A stretch of 64,000 nucleotides of DNA. Source: Lycium barbarum (taxonomy: Eukaryota; Streptophyta; Magnoliopsida; Solanales; Solanaceae). The DNA lies in contig NC_083348.1 in NCBI RefSeq assembly GCF_019175385.1, positions 49,746,950 through 49,810,949 of the forward strand. The letters are read 5' to 3'. Shown here piece by piece: positions 25,392 through 37,545 of the stretch. The notes under the pieces are model-generated. The model made no database searches. It was not told the origin of the DNA and saw nothing but the letters and a program-made list of their open reading frames with translations. The position numbers and the translations under genes are program-made. How positions within the stretch are numbered: position 1 is the first letter of the stretch; the number at the start of each line of letters is the position of its first letter.

Positions 25392-27545
25392 TGTTACACC
25401 ACGAAAAATTTTCGCGTCATGTGCATTGTGAGTAAACTAACATAAGCTCGAAGAGGTCATGGAACCCTTATAATTTTAATGAATACTCTTACCAAGGGTT
25501 AAGCAAGCGTCTAAAGGTTCCGGGATCAAGCAAATCGAAAAAAATAAGTTTGTCGAAATTTTGGAAAATAGTTAAGAAAGTTTTGGGTCAATTTTGAAAG
25601 AGTATATCTCCTAGTATATTGGGAGTTCTAAGGTGTTTCAAAAGTCTAAAATAAATTTCGCCGAGTATAGTTTCGAACGCAACAAACCGCTCGTCGATAC
25701 GATATCGGAGTAGAGAATTATGAACGTTACAAGTTAAGCTGACAAAGCAAAAAACAAGCGCTACGGTAGCCGCGCTGCTACAGTACAGCTACAGTGCCAC
25801 CGACTTTACCCACCTATAAAAGGGTCAAGACCCCATTTTTCTGCACCAAAAACAGATCCTAAAGCCCAGCACACATATAGTGGCAAATATGTCATAAAAA
25901 GTGAGGGTTTGAAGTGAGTTTTGGCTAATCAAGGCTCGGGTAATGCATAGTTACGGTTATAGAATTGTTTTGCGGTGGATTTTGGGCTTGGATTCAAGGT
26001 AGATATTGAATATATTGTTGTTTTAACAAGGATAAGGTATGAATCTCTCCTTATTAATGTTACTTTTGGTTTATTCACGAAGATAGAGTGATTAAAGGGT
26101 CGTATAATTAAGTTGTGGGTTGAGAAATTGGATAAACATCGTGTGGGATGTTTTATTGCATATTTTGATGTTAATGATGATGCTGATAATGTTAGTATTG
26201 TTGTTTTTGTTGTTGGTTGTTGGTATTGTGATTTCGGGCTAGAGATATAAACAGGGGAGATGCTGCCCGAATTTCGGCAGACTTTAAGGGATTTACTTTG
26301 AAGGATTGAGGAAGCACATGACGATAAGACTAATAATAGTATGAATGATTTTATATGTAGATTACGAGACTACGAATGATCTTATGTAAACTGCAAGACA
26401 AGAAGTAAGTTAGAAAGTCGAGAAGTAAGCTTCCAGGTATGTTAAGGTTTTCCCTTTCTTTCTTTTTGGCATGATCCTATGATATGAGCGAACAACGAGT
26501 AAACGAGCTTTCATATTACTCTACTCTTAGAAACACTAGAAGTACTTCAGTCTTTGATGTTCCTGTACCCATCTTATGATTGTCCCTTCTGTTCATGGGT
26601 CATGAGTTTTGTATCATGATTATGTTAGTTCACATTTATGTATTGCATTCAATTGCATACATGCATATTGACCCGTGACCAGAAGGCGTTATATATACAT
26701 TACCACCTGATTAGCTGGTGCACAGTGATGATGATTATGCTATTATGCCTGAAGGTGTCATTATGCTATTATGCCCGAAGGGGCCTATATGGGATATGAA
26801 TCGGGCCGTACATTCCTCGACACTATAACCTATGCATATCATACACCTGCAGAGGCATTTTCAATAAGCAGAGATATACAGATATGTTCAGATAGTCAGA
26901 CATATAGATGCATTCATACAGTCAGACATACAGATGTATTCAGTCAGTCAGTTTAGTTTATGATTCTCAGATTTTCTTCATGACTCCAATGTGTATGTTA
27001 CTCTTCTGCCTTACATACTTAGTACATTATCTGTACTGACTCCCCTATTATTCAGGGGGCTGCGTTCATGCCCACAAGTTCAGATAGCCAGGAAGACAGA
27101 TCGCATCCTTAGGCTTCTTTTTCATCTAGGTAGCGGAGCACTCCTCTCTTGCCGGAGTTGCCATCTAGACCGGGTATATGTTTTGATGTATATGGGTAGG
27201 GCAGGGGTCTTGTCCCATCCATAGCATGTACAGTATGTCAATAGAGGCTCATAGACGCTTATATTCAGTCTGACAGTGTGACCCGCTCAGCACATGTTTG
27301 GTTACACAGTTTTATCGGGTAGCCTTGTCGGCTTGTGCCCCAGTTCAGTTTAGTGGTGCATGTATATATCTATCTTTTGAGGGCTGTGAACCTCTAGTGT
27401 ATGATATCTATCAGCCAACAGAATATGTTGTGGGTGCCCTCAGGTGGCCTAGAATGAGCATGAGCAGGCATGTTACGTATGTCCTGTGGCATCGAGGAGG
27501 TCAGCTTCTGGGTGTCCGTCATAGCCCTCCGGTTGGGCTGTGACA
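25392..27545 (+). repeat. 3' LTR of element A
   Basis: It begins TGTTACACCACG and ends GGCTGTGACA and pairs with 18529-20744. The hairpin at 27020-27038 reads TAGTAC ATTATCT GTACTG. Confidence 0.92.
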
Positions 27546-28741
27546 TGGTGTCTGCCCGGCCAACTAGGCATGGTGTAACTCACATATACATAACATAAAG
27601 CACGCATGAGAGCTCAAGTAAAAGCTATAACTCTATCGGAGTGATGTAAGGTCGGTAACCTCCGATTATATTATGGAACAATCATCATCGCTATGTCTTA
27701 CCTTGGAGGAACTAGTATCATGAGGTGAGACAATAAACAATGAACAACATCAAGGAATTTTTGAAATAAGATCATTAAGCTCATAATGGAATCATCTCAT
27801 AAGCTTCGGAATCTCTAGAAATAGGTTCATCATTATCACTATCATAAAACACAACTTATCTCTTTCTCATAAGAAACTCTTAATAAGCTTAAACTTTCAA
27901 CTTTGGAATGTATGAAGGTCATGAGAACATACATAGGAAATGGTGAGATAAGAGTCATGCCTTTTGAAAGATAGGGCTAGCCTCACATACCTTTACGTCT
28001 CTTTAACTTTATCGACTAAACGCTTTCCTTCCAAGCTCACAATTCTACATACAAGGGAATTCGTACTAAGGTTAGATCATTAGAAATATGCTTAAGTTAA
28101 AGCTAAAGCGACTAAAAGGTTACCAAAAATTGGGCAGCATATCCTTTATTCCAACAACTTTCTCTATATACTAAACAACTCCCAAACATCAATAGCAACA
28201 CCCATAATATCATAATCAATAGACATCTTCAAGTTAAACATTGTTCAATCCTCAAAACTCCTTTTCAAAGCCATTCATAACCATAATTACAACACAACAC
28301 CATATTCATTTACATATAATACTTCCTCAACATCCTTAATATCATTCATAAAAAGATTATACTCCTAAGAATCATGACACAAGTTAACTTACTAAATATC
28401 ATTATTTCCATATTTGTGCTCATATTCTATTTTATTATCTCATCCAAGTTATTCAACCAGTCAAATACTTTTAATAACATGGAATCGATGTAAAACTCAC
28501 CTTTGATCCTATAGAAATGAACCTTGGATGAGTATTCTTCACTTGAGAGAAACCCCAACTTCACTACCAAGGAATTCTTGATTTCTATAATCCCTAGTGA
28601 GCCTCTTTGCACTAAATCTTCTTGATTCTTGGTGTTTAAGATTTGATTTCCCTTGGATTGATTTTGATATGGTGAGTGGAATATTATAGAGCTCTCAAGA
28701 GTGGTGGAGAAGATGGGAATGAAAAATAAGACTTGGGTCAT

Positions 28742-28750
28742 CTTTTTATA
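28742..28750 (-). promoter_or_regulatory. TATA box of the B 5' LTR
   Basis: The minus strand reads TATAAAAAG about 30 bases downstream of the palindrome cluster. Confidence 0.6.
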
Positions 28751-28775
28751 AAAAAACCAAAGTTGTCCGATAGGA

Positions 28776-28910
28776 TTCATACGGACACTTATACGGTTCG
28801 TATAAGTGATCGTATAATACCTCTAGTGATGACCCTTCACTGTAACTGTTATATGGACTGTTATACGGACCGTATAAAGTTATACGGACCGTATAAGTGG
28901 TCGTATAACT
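28776..28910. promoter_or_regulatory. Palindrome cluster upstream of the TATA box, B 5' LTR
   Basis: Several copies of TTATACGG A CCGTATAA and variants (ATACGGACAC, TTATACGGTTCGTATAAG, AGTTATACGGACCGTATAAG) fall within 135 bases. They resemble clustered binding sites or DNA able to extrude cruciforms. Confidence 0.65.
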
Positions 28911-29259
28911 CCATTTTTCCGAGATTGATTTCATCGATTCGTTTGATGTCAAATCCTTATGGAGTCTTCTTGGCACTTGTTTAACACTTCATTGCCTATC
29001 TAAGGAGCCCTATAACTCATTCCCAAGACATTACTAAATAATCGTTAACTCAATACTTGCAAAAACCTCTCCAAACACGACTTATACTTTACTTCCTTCG
29101 ACGAACTTAGTTTCACTGATTCATATAACTTTAAAATCTTTTTGTATGCACTTTAAATCTACTAAATACTCTCCTTATTGTCATAAGGACTTCATGTTCA
29201 CCTTAAGCTTGCGTTAGTCTATTCACAGCACAATGATATGAAATTTCTGAGGTGTAACA

Positions 29260-30015
29260 TTCACCTCGCTCAGCTTCTCCCAAGACCAAATTCATCACAA
29301 CATTGAGTAGAAGCAAGAATAATCATCTTCCATGGATTATCTTGAGGTTTTGGAGTTTGATCTTCTCTTTGGATGGTGTGGAAGGATTTGGAAAGCTATA
29401 GAACCTTTAAGAATTCTCTAATAATATGGGGAAATAAGTGTGGGAAGTGAACGTGAAAAATGCGATCTTTTGGGGTTTAAAAAGGATTTAAAACCGCCCC
29501 TCCATCGCGACTTGCGATGGAGATGCGGCCTAGCAACTTGCAACTTGCGGCCGCATCTCCCCTCCTCTTCTTGGGGTGGTTCTGGGAAGTGAGGTGCCTC
29601 AAAATTGGGAGTTTGCGGCCAGTATGTTGCGCACAAACTTAGTTTGCCGCCGCCGCAAACTGCCCACAAACTCCAATTTTCACGAAAATGCGTTCTTTTC
29701 GATTCGTTTGACGTCCAATCCTTATGAGACCTTCTTGGCACTTGTATAAAATTTCATTAACCATCTAAGGAGCCCTATTACTCCCTCTCAAGGTAATTCT
29801 AAGTGATGTATAGCTCAAATATGCAAAATCTTCCCAAATCATGACTCCAATTCCAACCTTCAACGAACTTACTTCCGCTGATTCATTTAACTCCGGAACC
29901 TTAAGGTACATACTCAGAATTGTTAGATATCCTTCTTAACCTTGTAAGGGCTTCATGTTCACTTATGTTAGTTTACTTATAATGTGAACAACACGAAATA
30001 TTCCAGGGTGCAACA
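29260..30015 (-). repeat. Element D 3' LTR, right-hand remnant
   Basis: Homologous to 31634-32182 joined to 46163-46376 (D's other LTR): TTCACCT, then ATCATCTTCCATGGATTATC, ending GGGTGCAACA. The rest of the LTR should lie left of element B but is not there. Palindrome-rich DNA with GGCCGCATCTCC and CATCGCGACTTGCGATG lies at about 29500-29570. Confidence 0.8.
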
Positions 30016-30031
30016 TCCTTCCCGCCTTAGG
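30016..30031 (-). other. Polypurine tract of element D
   Basis: The minus strand reads CCTAAGGCGGGAAGGA just before the D 3' LTR. Confidence 0.65.
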
Positions 30032-30212
30032 AACATTCGTCTACGAATGTTAGACTATTAGGGATCTTATAAAATTTTAGGCAGAGTTTCCCCTGTAACT
30101 ATACCACTAAAATCCTTTCACAATAACCAAAAATATAGAACACCTCACAGGGCCACAACAATAACAAAAATAATGGCCCCAAACGACCAAGAAATCACAA
30201 AAAAAAAAAACA

Positions 30213-30723
30213 TTACGCACCAGAAGACAATGGTGTCTCTGTCTGAACCTCCTCTAGGAGTGGAAACAAGTGTGGATACCTAGAACTCATATCTTCTTCA
30301 GCTTCCAAAGTCATTTCTTCCTTATTCATATTCCTCCAAAGGACCTTCACTGAAGCTAAATCTTTAGTCCTCAATCTTTGAACCTGCCTATCTAGGATAG
30401 CAATGGGAACTTCTTCGTATGATAATTGCTCGATAAATTGAACATCATCTACGGGTACAACTCTAAAAGGATCTCCAATACACTTGCGAAGAATTGATAC
30501 ATGGAAAACCGGATGGACTGACCCTAAATGTAAAGGTAGATCTAACTCATAGGCCACTTAACCTACTCTGCGAACAATCCTGTAAGGCCCAATGTACCGA
30601 GTACTAAGCTTACCCTTTTTTCCAAATCTCATGACGCCTTTCATAGGTGACACCTTCATGAATACCCAGTCATTAACTTGGAATTCTAAGTCTCGTCGAT
30701 GATTATCTACATAAGACTTCTAA
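30213..30723 (-). pseudogene. pol: Element D pol tail: integrase end and chromodomain
   Basis: The minus strand reads NHRRDLEFQVNDWVFMKVS near 30700, then a GKKGKL segment, one stop, then an open frame MAYELDLPLHLGSVHPVFHV. The chromodomain follows: EEVPIAILDRQVQRL, a SVKVLWRNMNKEE segment, then the YPHLFPLLEE end. The stop is at 30213-30215. This tail is the best preserved chromodomain in the window. The upstream part of pol and all of gag are missing, because the segment runs straight into an LTR start at about 30724. Confidence 0.88.
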
Positions 30724-32182
30724 CGACCCAACCGGAGGGCCATGACGGGTACCCGGAGCTGACCTGCCGAGCACCTATCATCATACTTTCATAATCATAG
30801 CTAGGTGAGCCACATGGCTATCTCATAATTACCATGCATCAATAACACCATTTCCATCGAACTAAGGCACCATTTTATATAAACATCATCAACCATGCCC
30901 ATATATACCCAAGCCGACAAGGCTATCAAAATGATATACAAAATATGAGCCGAAAAGGCTGAGCGATACCTAGCTATACATAACTGTCTACGAGCCTCTA
31001 AGAAGAGTACATAAAATCATAAAGATGGAACAGGACCCCGTCATGCCCATATATGTGCACAAAAAGAATAATACCAACTATTTTGGCTCCAGATCAAATG
31101 GAGCACCTCTATATAATCACTAAAGAAGCAGCCTACTAGTTTGGGCTGTCTCTCTGTATACCTGCAGGCATGAACGCAGCGTCCACAAACAAAAGGACTT
31201 CAGTACGAATAATGTACCGAGTATGTAAGGCATGAATAATAACATGATACAAGTATGAAGAATAAGAGGAGATAAATGAATCATTTATACCTCTTAAGAT
31301 GTTTGTTATGCTTACTTAACCTTCCTTTGAAGAAAACATATCATACATCTACATATAATGATACCATACCCGACCATGTAGGTTCGGTGTCATCCATACC
31401 CGGCGATAACAAAAATATTAACATTAATAATACCATATTCAAGAAGTCACATTCAAATCAAATCTCAATTTATCTAAAGTCCCCTTTGCAAGTTCATCTC
31501 ATGGTCATCTTCTTCACTTCACCATTTATGACTTCTCCACTTTAATTCTTTTCCTTTACAAGGGTCACTAAACCTTTATATCAACTTAGTCACGTAAATA
31601 ATAGGAATATCATACCTTACTATAGAAGAACTTCACCTTACTCAACTCCCTCCAAGGTCAAGTTCATCACAACTGCGAAGAGAAACAAGAACAATCACCT
31701 TCCATTGATTATCTTGAGGTTTTGGTGTTTGATCATCTATCTTGATGGTATGAGAGGTTTTGGAGTGTTATGGAACCTTCAATAACTCTCTAAAAGTGTG
31801 GGGAAATAAATGTGGGAGGTTGGTATAAAAATGGGATGTTTTAGGATTTAAAAATGTGTCAAAATCACTCCCCCGCATCACTTTACGATGGAGATGCGGC
31901 TCAGCATAGTGGATATGCGGCCGCATCTCCCATCCTCTCCCTAGGGAGGAGTTTGGGCAGTGAGGCCAGTTGATTTGGTTTGTTTGCAGCCAGTTTTCTG
32001 CACAGCAAACTCAGTTTGTGAGAGCAAACAGGTCCACAAACTCCGATTTCTGGCGAAAAGTGTTCTTTTCGATTCGTTTGACCGCCAATCCTTATGGAAC
32101 CTTCTTGGAACTTGTATAAAACTTCAATAACCATATAAGGGGCCTTATATATCCCCCTCAAGGTAATGCTAAGAAATGTATA
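30724..32182 (-). repeat. Element D 5' LTR, segment left of element C
   Basis: It begins ACGACCCAACCGGAGGGCC, the inner end of the LTR, without the usual first bases. The hairpin CAGTAC GAATAAT GTACCG is at 31201-31219, a CCCGACCATGTAGGTTCGGTG module is near 31370, and palindromic GGATATGCGGCCGCATCTCC lies at about 31910-31930. The LTR is cut by element C and resumes at 46163. Confidence 0.85.
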
Positions 32183-32821
32183 TGTCACGACCCGACTAGG
32201 GGTCGCGATGGGTACCCGGGGCTAACCACCGAGCACCGCTCATTCTACTACTTATCATGCTCGTTAATCGTTCTTGTATCAAATTCATACTCAAATTATA
32301 AGAAAATCATCTTTCATTTGGAAAACTTAAATACTTTTATATGCATAAGCCTTTCGTCCATCAAAATAATATATATATACATAGTAGCATCCTCGTGAGA
32401 CAATACAACCCACACTACGTATCTACAAGCCTCTACTGGAGTACTATACATAAGGACGGGACAGGAACCCGTCGCGCCCAACATATACAAATGTACACAA
32501 AAGAATAATCAAGCACCTCCGGAACAAAGGAGTGCTTTCAATCAGCTATCAGCTCCTACGAGTCTGGATCAAGCTCGCCTCCCTGTCTACCTGTGGGCAT
32601 GAACACAACGTCCAAAGAAAACGGACGTCAGTACGAACGTTGTACTGAGTATGTAAAACAGGAATGAAATAAATATAATAGAATGATCATGAGCCATAAG
32701 AGAAAGATATAACCTGCATGAGTGTCATAGGCAAATACATTTCGTACATATGTCATATTTTACATAATCGTGGTACATATGTCATCACATCACATATATC
32801 ATCACATCATAATCCTCATCG

Positions 32822-33010
32822 TTAACCAGCGTCCGGGTAACCATCATATGCCTCCCACTAGTGGTGATCATGCCCGGCCCTTTAGGCTCGGTGTAAGCAT
32901 AGTAGCCCGCATTAGCGGTGACATGCCCGGCCATCTAGGCACGGTGGAATCATATGCAGCCCGCATTAGCGGTGACAGGCCCGGCCATTTAGGCACGGTG
33001 GAATCGTATC
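32822..33010. repeat. Module repeat in C LTR
   Basis: Three units of CCCGGCC, then (C/A)TTTAGGC or ATCTAGGC, then (A/T)CGGTG, separated by CCCGCATTAGCGGTGACA linkers. It is duplicated at 43911-44100 in the other LTR. Confidence 0.8.
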
Positions 33011-34281
33011 GTCATGTAGTCAATCATAACCCATCATTAATAAACATCTAATGAACATATCATAATCTTAGCATAGTTTGATATTTTCATACATAACATA
33101 GGCCTATTATAAGCTAGCATTATTGATCATCTTATAGACATACCATGACTTAGCATCATTTCATATTTATCATTAGGAGCATACATTAGGATTTGAAGGC
33201 GACTATGGCTATGTCGGGGTGACGTAAGGTCGTGAACCCCCGATTATATTATGAACATTTATGAGTATCCTGCCTCACCTCGAAGGAAATAGTATATAAA
33301 GTGAGTGTTAACAATAATGACATCATTAACGTTATAGGAGCATCATATCATGAACTTTAGAATCTCTATAATTTTACTGATCATCATCATCATTATCAAT
33401 CTCGTATGTAGTTCGGTATATTTACGGACTCATAAGCTCCATCATATAGGAGGATCATGAAAAGCTTGAAGGATTCATGCCTTTGAAGGAAGGGATTATC
33501 CTTACATACCTTTGTCGTTTAACTAGTCTATCGCTTGCTTGTTCTCCTTTAATGCAATCGTTCTACCTTCAAGAGAATTTGTATCGTCATTAGCTAACAT
33601 TACAAGAACGGCTTACTAAAGCTAGAGAAAATTGGGAAGCATTCCCTTTGTTTGTACTACTTGTCCCATGTTCTAAATCAACTCCCAAACGCTCACCACA
33701 ACATTCACAATATTGCAAACAACAATCATCATTTATCTACATTTACCACAATTCACCATTTCTCTTCAATTTCCCCACAATTTATGGTTATAGCTCATTA
33801 TCGCATTTTCTCATACATAATACTTATTCCATAGTCTAAATGTCATTTATAACAAATTCACAATCACAACATATCAACATTCATGATTCACCCCAACCAC
33901 TATTCAACAATGACACTATTCACTCATTTATGACCCATTTTCTATGTCTTTCTACAATTCAAGTGTCTTAGCCTTCCAATACCTTAAACAACATGGTATG
34001 TTCATGAAACTTACCTTAGATAGTGTAGAAACAAACCTTGAATGGAAATACTCTTCTAGCACCAAAACCTTATTTCACTTCTCTTGGGATTTCTTGGCTT
34101 GGATGACTTTCACTAGGTTTCATACACTTGTTTTCATGGATTGAAGTAGTTGATCATGGAATTCCTTTGATTTTCTTGTGGATGAATGTTAGCGAGTGTT
34201 CTAGAGTTCTCTTAACTTGTGGAGTGAAAATAAAATGAGAGAGAGGTCCTTATATAAATTCACAATCTGTCCCGACCAGAA

Positions 34282-34435
34282 CATACGAACCAACATACGG
34301 TCCGTATGTTTTTCACTGACCGTATGTCTGGACCGTATGTTTGGTCCAGTGAAGTATGCCATTCTGGGCTGAACCTACGGCTGGACATACGGTCCTTTTA
34401 TTTTATACGACCAGTATGTTTGGCCGTATAATGTC
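34282..34435. promoter_or_regulatory. Palindrome cluster upstream of the TATA box, C 3' LTR
   Basis: Copies of ACATACGG T CCGTATGT and partial variants. The arms differ from B (CATACGG versus TATACGG), but both sides changed together. Confidence 0.65.
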
Positions 34436-34784
34436 CAGCTGTCCGGGACTTGTTCTCGTCGACTTGTTTGATCTCCAATCCTTATGGAACCTTCTTGACA
34501 CTTGTTTAACACCGCAATACCAATATAAGGGACGTCATTACTCATCTCTAAGACATCATTATGCCACCATTAACTCGTCGTCCATAATTCTTACCCGACG
34601 CGCAACATATCCCTCGCTTTCCTCGATAACCTTCTTTGTCAAACTTCTTCCTATACATCAAATGTCTTTGAATTTAGGTTAGGACCATCAAATGCTATCT
34701 CTTAATTATCAAATCATCATATACATCGTACTCTTCGCTAGCCTATTCACTGTATGCTAACGCGGAATTTTCCAAGGTGTAAAA

Positions 34785-34800
34785 TTCTTCCCCCCTTTTG
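34785..34800 (-). other. Polypurine tract of element C
   Basis: The minus strand reads CAAAAGGGGGGAAGAA next to the 3' LTR. Confidence 0.85.
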
Positions 34801-34987
34801 GAACATTCGTCCTCGAATGTTAAACACTCGGAATTCTACGAAAATTTCGCCAGAGTTTCCCCTGTAATATGGCACTACCAACCTGTCACAACAACCCATA
34901 ATATCATTGCCTCACGGGGCTACAACATAATAGCATTATAAATTGGCCACACACGACCCATGTACATAAAAGAAAAGCATACATACC

Positions 34988-36785
34988 TCATAATCTCAAT
35001 GTCTCGTCATAGATTTCTTCCGAGGGCTGAAATAAATGCGGATATGTGGATTTCATCTTCTCTTCCGCCTCCCATGTCATTTACTCTCGGTTGTTGTTTC
35101 GCCATAAGACTTTGACTGAAGCTACTTTCTTATTTCGAAGTCTTCGCACTTGCCTGTCTAGAATGACAGTGGGCACTTCCTCATAAGTTAGCTTTTCTGT
35201 GATTTGCACATCATGAATCAGAACAATCATCATGGGATCTCCAACACACTTACGGAGCATCGAAACATAGAAGACTAGATGGACTGATTCAAGCTCTGAA
35301 GTCAAGTCCAATTCATAGGCTACATGACCCACCTTGCGAGAAATTTTATAGGATCCAATGTATCTAGGACTTAACTTCCCTTTCTTGCCAAATCTCATCA
35401 ACCCTTTCATTGGCGACACTTTCAAAAATACCCAATCATCAGCCTGAAATTTTAAGTCTCGTCGGCGATTGTCCGCATAAGACTTTTGGCAACTTTGCGC
35501 TGTAAGTAATCGATCTCGAATCACCTTGACTTTTCCTACCGCTTGCTGAACCAATTCAGGGCCTATTAGCTGTGCTTCTCCTATTTTGAACCATCCGATT
35601 GGGGATCTACACTTCCTTCCATAAAATGCTTCATACGGAGCCATTTGAATACTGGAATGGTAGCTATTATTATATGCAAACTCAATAAGGGGTGAGTGAT
35701 CATCCCAACTACCACCGAAATCCAGCATGCATGCTCGGCTTGCAAGGTCTGAATAGTACGCTCGGCTTGCCCATCAGTTTGCAGATGGAATGCCGTGCTA
35801 AGCTTCACTTGGGTACCTAGACCTTCTTGAAAGGACTTCTAAAACTTGGTTGTGAACTGTGCTCTTCTATCTGTGATAATGGATAGTGTAATACCATGAA
35901 CTCGCACAATTTCCTTAAGATACAACCTTGCATAATCTTCTGCTGAGTATGTGGTTCTAACCGGAAGAAAATGAGCTGCTTTCGTGGGTCTGTCCACAAT
36001 CACCCATATGGAATCATACTTGCCTGGGGAACGGGGTAATCCCACGATAAAATTCATATTGATCACCTCCCATTTCCAAGTAGGGATTTCCATTGCTTGC
36101 AATAAGCCTCCTGGCTTTTGATGTTCGATCTTTACTTGTTGGCAATTTGGACATTGGGCTACAAATTCCGCTATGTCTCTCTTCATGCCATCCCACCAAT
36201 ATATTAATTTAAGATCATGATACATCTTGGTTGCACCTAGGTGAATAAAATACCGAGAATAATGGGCTTCCTCTAGAATTCGACGACGCAATTCTGCCAC
36301 ATTCGGCACACACAGCCTGTCTCGGTATCTAAGAAGTGGAAACATCAAATGAAGACTTCTCTTTTTCATAAGATATGTCTCTGTAATGGCTCAACTGAGG
36401 ATCTTCATATTGCCTCTCTTTAACTTTAGTATCCAAGGACGAAATAGTGGGATCATTAATACTAATCCCTGCATTGCCCGAATCAATTACACGTACTCCA
36501 AGATTAGCTAATTGGTGGAGCTCATGAACCATCTCTTTCCTTTCCAAAGGAACTTCACATGAACTACCCATGGATCGGCGGCTAAGCTCATCGGCTACTA
36601 CATTTGCCTTTCCGGGGTGGTATAAAATATTCACATAATAATCTTTCAAAATTTCTAACCACCGCCTCTGTCACAGATTTAACTCCTTTTGTCTGAAAAT
36701 GTACTGAAGACTTTTGTGATCTGTATAGATATCGACATGCACACCATACAAGTAATGTCTCCACATCTTCAGTACATAAATAACT
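34988..36785 (-). pseudogene. pol: Element C pol, 3' part: RNase H end, integrase, chromodomain
   Basis: From the S2 junction: [20 protein letters not shown] (RNase H) and [17 protein letters not shown]. Integrase follows, with a zinc region ending CPNCQQVK, the first catalytic Asp in VIVDRPTKAAHFLP, the second in SIITDRRAQF and the Glu in TDGQAERTIQTL. The tail has YADNRRRDLKF, WVFLKVSPMKGLMRFGKKGK and a chromodomain (EEVPTVILDRQVRRL). The stop is at 34988-34990. It has frameshifts near 36350 and 35730 and stops near 35850. The integrase core is readable but not in one frame. Confidence 0.9.
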
Positions 36786-37411
36786 TGTCACACCCCGACC
36801 TTACTAGGGTGTGATGGGCACCCGACCCCATATCTGGAGCCGAGCGAACCCGCTGACTCTTATTACATATATAAACTCTTGAATCAATTAAGAATAAAAT
36901 ACATAGTAAGCTCTCAATTGTTTTTTTTCATAAGTAAAGTCTATCATCATATGGGACCCGTGACATGAAACATAATAACATATCGACAGGCGAAGCCGTC
37001 TACAAAGCTGACACTCTATACCCACGACTCTGTCTGCAAAGTCTCTAACTTCGGACAAGACATCATAGCATAGTACGCTGACTCGGCTACACTCCAGGGC
37101 CAAGTGGAGCTCGCCAACTTCACTGGAACATCTTCTATAATGGCTTCGCTCTTCTGGGTGTACCTGCACGGCATGAAACGCAGCCCCCGAAAAAAGAGGG
37201 GTCAGTACGAGCATTGTACTGAGTATGTAAGGCATGGAAGATAATACAAACAGAAACATAAGATATGATTAACAATATCATGGGATCATAGGACATATAG
37301 TGGGACAAGAAAGTAACCTGTACATAGGAATGCCCTTTCAGGCCGGATACCATGCATGCTTTCCTTTCCCTTTTAAAAACATTTCTTTTTCATAGACATA
37401 GAAAATAGAGT

Positions 37412-37545
37412 TTATATCATGTCATGTCTTATCATATCATATCATATCGTATCATATCATATCATATCATGTCATATCATATCGTGTCATATCATATCAT
37501 GTCATATCATATCATGTTATATCATATCATGTCATAGCATAGCAC
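37412..37545. repeat. (ATATC)n minisatellite
   Basis: About 26 pentamer units CATAT with CATGT/CGTAT variants inside S2. Confidence 0.95.

Larger units (their letters stand above)
18529..27545 (+). mobile_element. Element A: complete but heavily decayed Ty3/gypsy element
   Basis: Two long related LTRs (18529-20744 and 25392-27545) face the same way. There is a degenerate initiator-Met primer site at 20748, a G-rich polypurine tract at 25379 and a perfect 5-bp duplicate TGGTG (18524-18528 and 27546-27550). Removing it restores the B LTR exactly. The interior is only about 4.6 kb and full of stops, yet it retains recognisable shadows of RT and RNase H. Confidence 0.92.
27551..29259 (-). repeat. 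5' LTR of element B, segment right of insertion A
   Basis: It resumes the B LTR at TCTGCCCGGCCAAC and ends GGTGTAACA at 29259. It carries the TCGGAG...CTCCGA stem (27636-27665), the TATA box (28742-28750) and the palindrome cluster (28776-28910). It lacks the S1 insertion found in the partner LTR. Confidence 0.9.
32183..34784 (-). repeat. 3' LTR of element C
   Basis: TGTCACGACCC to GGTGTAAAA. It pairs closely with 43271-46157. The hairpin CAGTAC GAACGTT GTACTG is at 32629-32647, the GGCC-TAGGC-CGGTG modules at 32822-33010, the TCGGGG...CCCCGA stem at 33215-33244, the TATA box at 34248-34256, and the palindrome cluster at 34282-34435. Confidence 0.92.

Noticed and set aside
32770..33051. 93-codon frame with repeated AARISGDMPGHLGTVE-type units, also at 43856-44140
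   Set aside because: It is the LTR tandem module read in one frame. It lies antisense to the element and has no start context or known domain.
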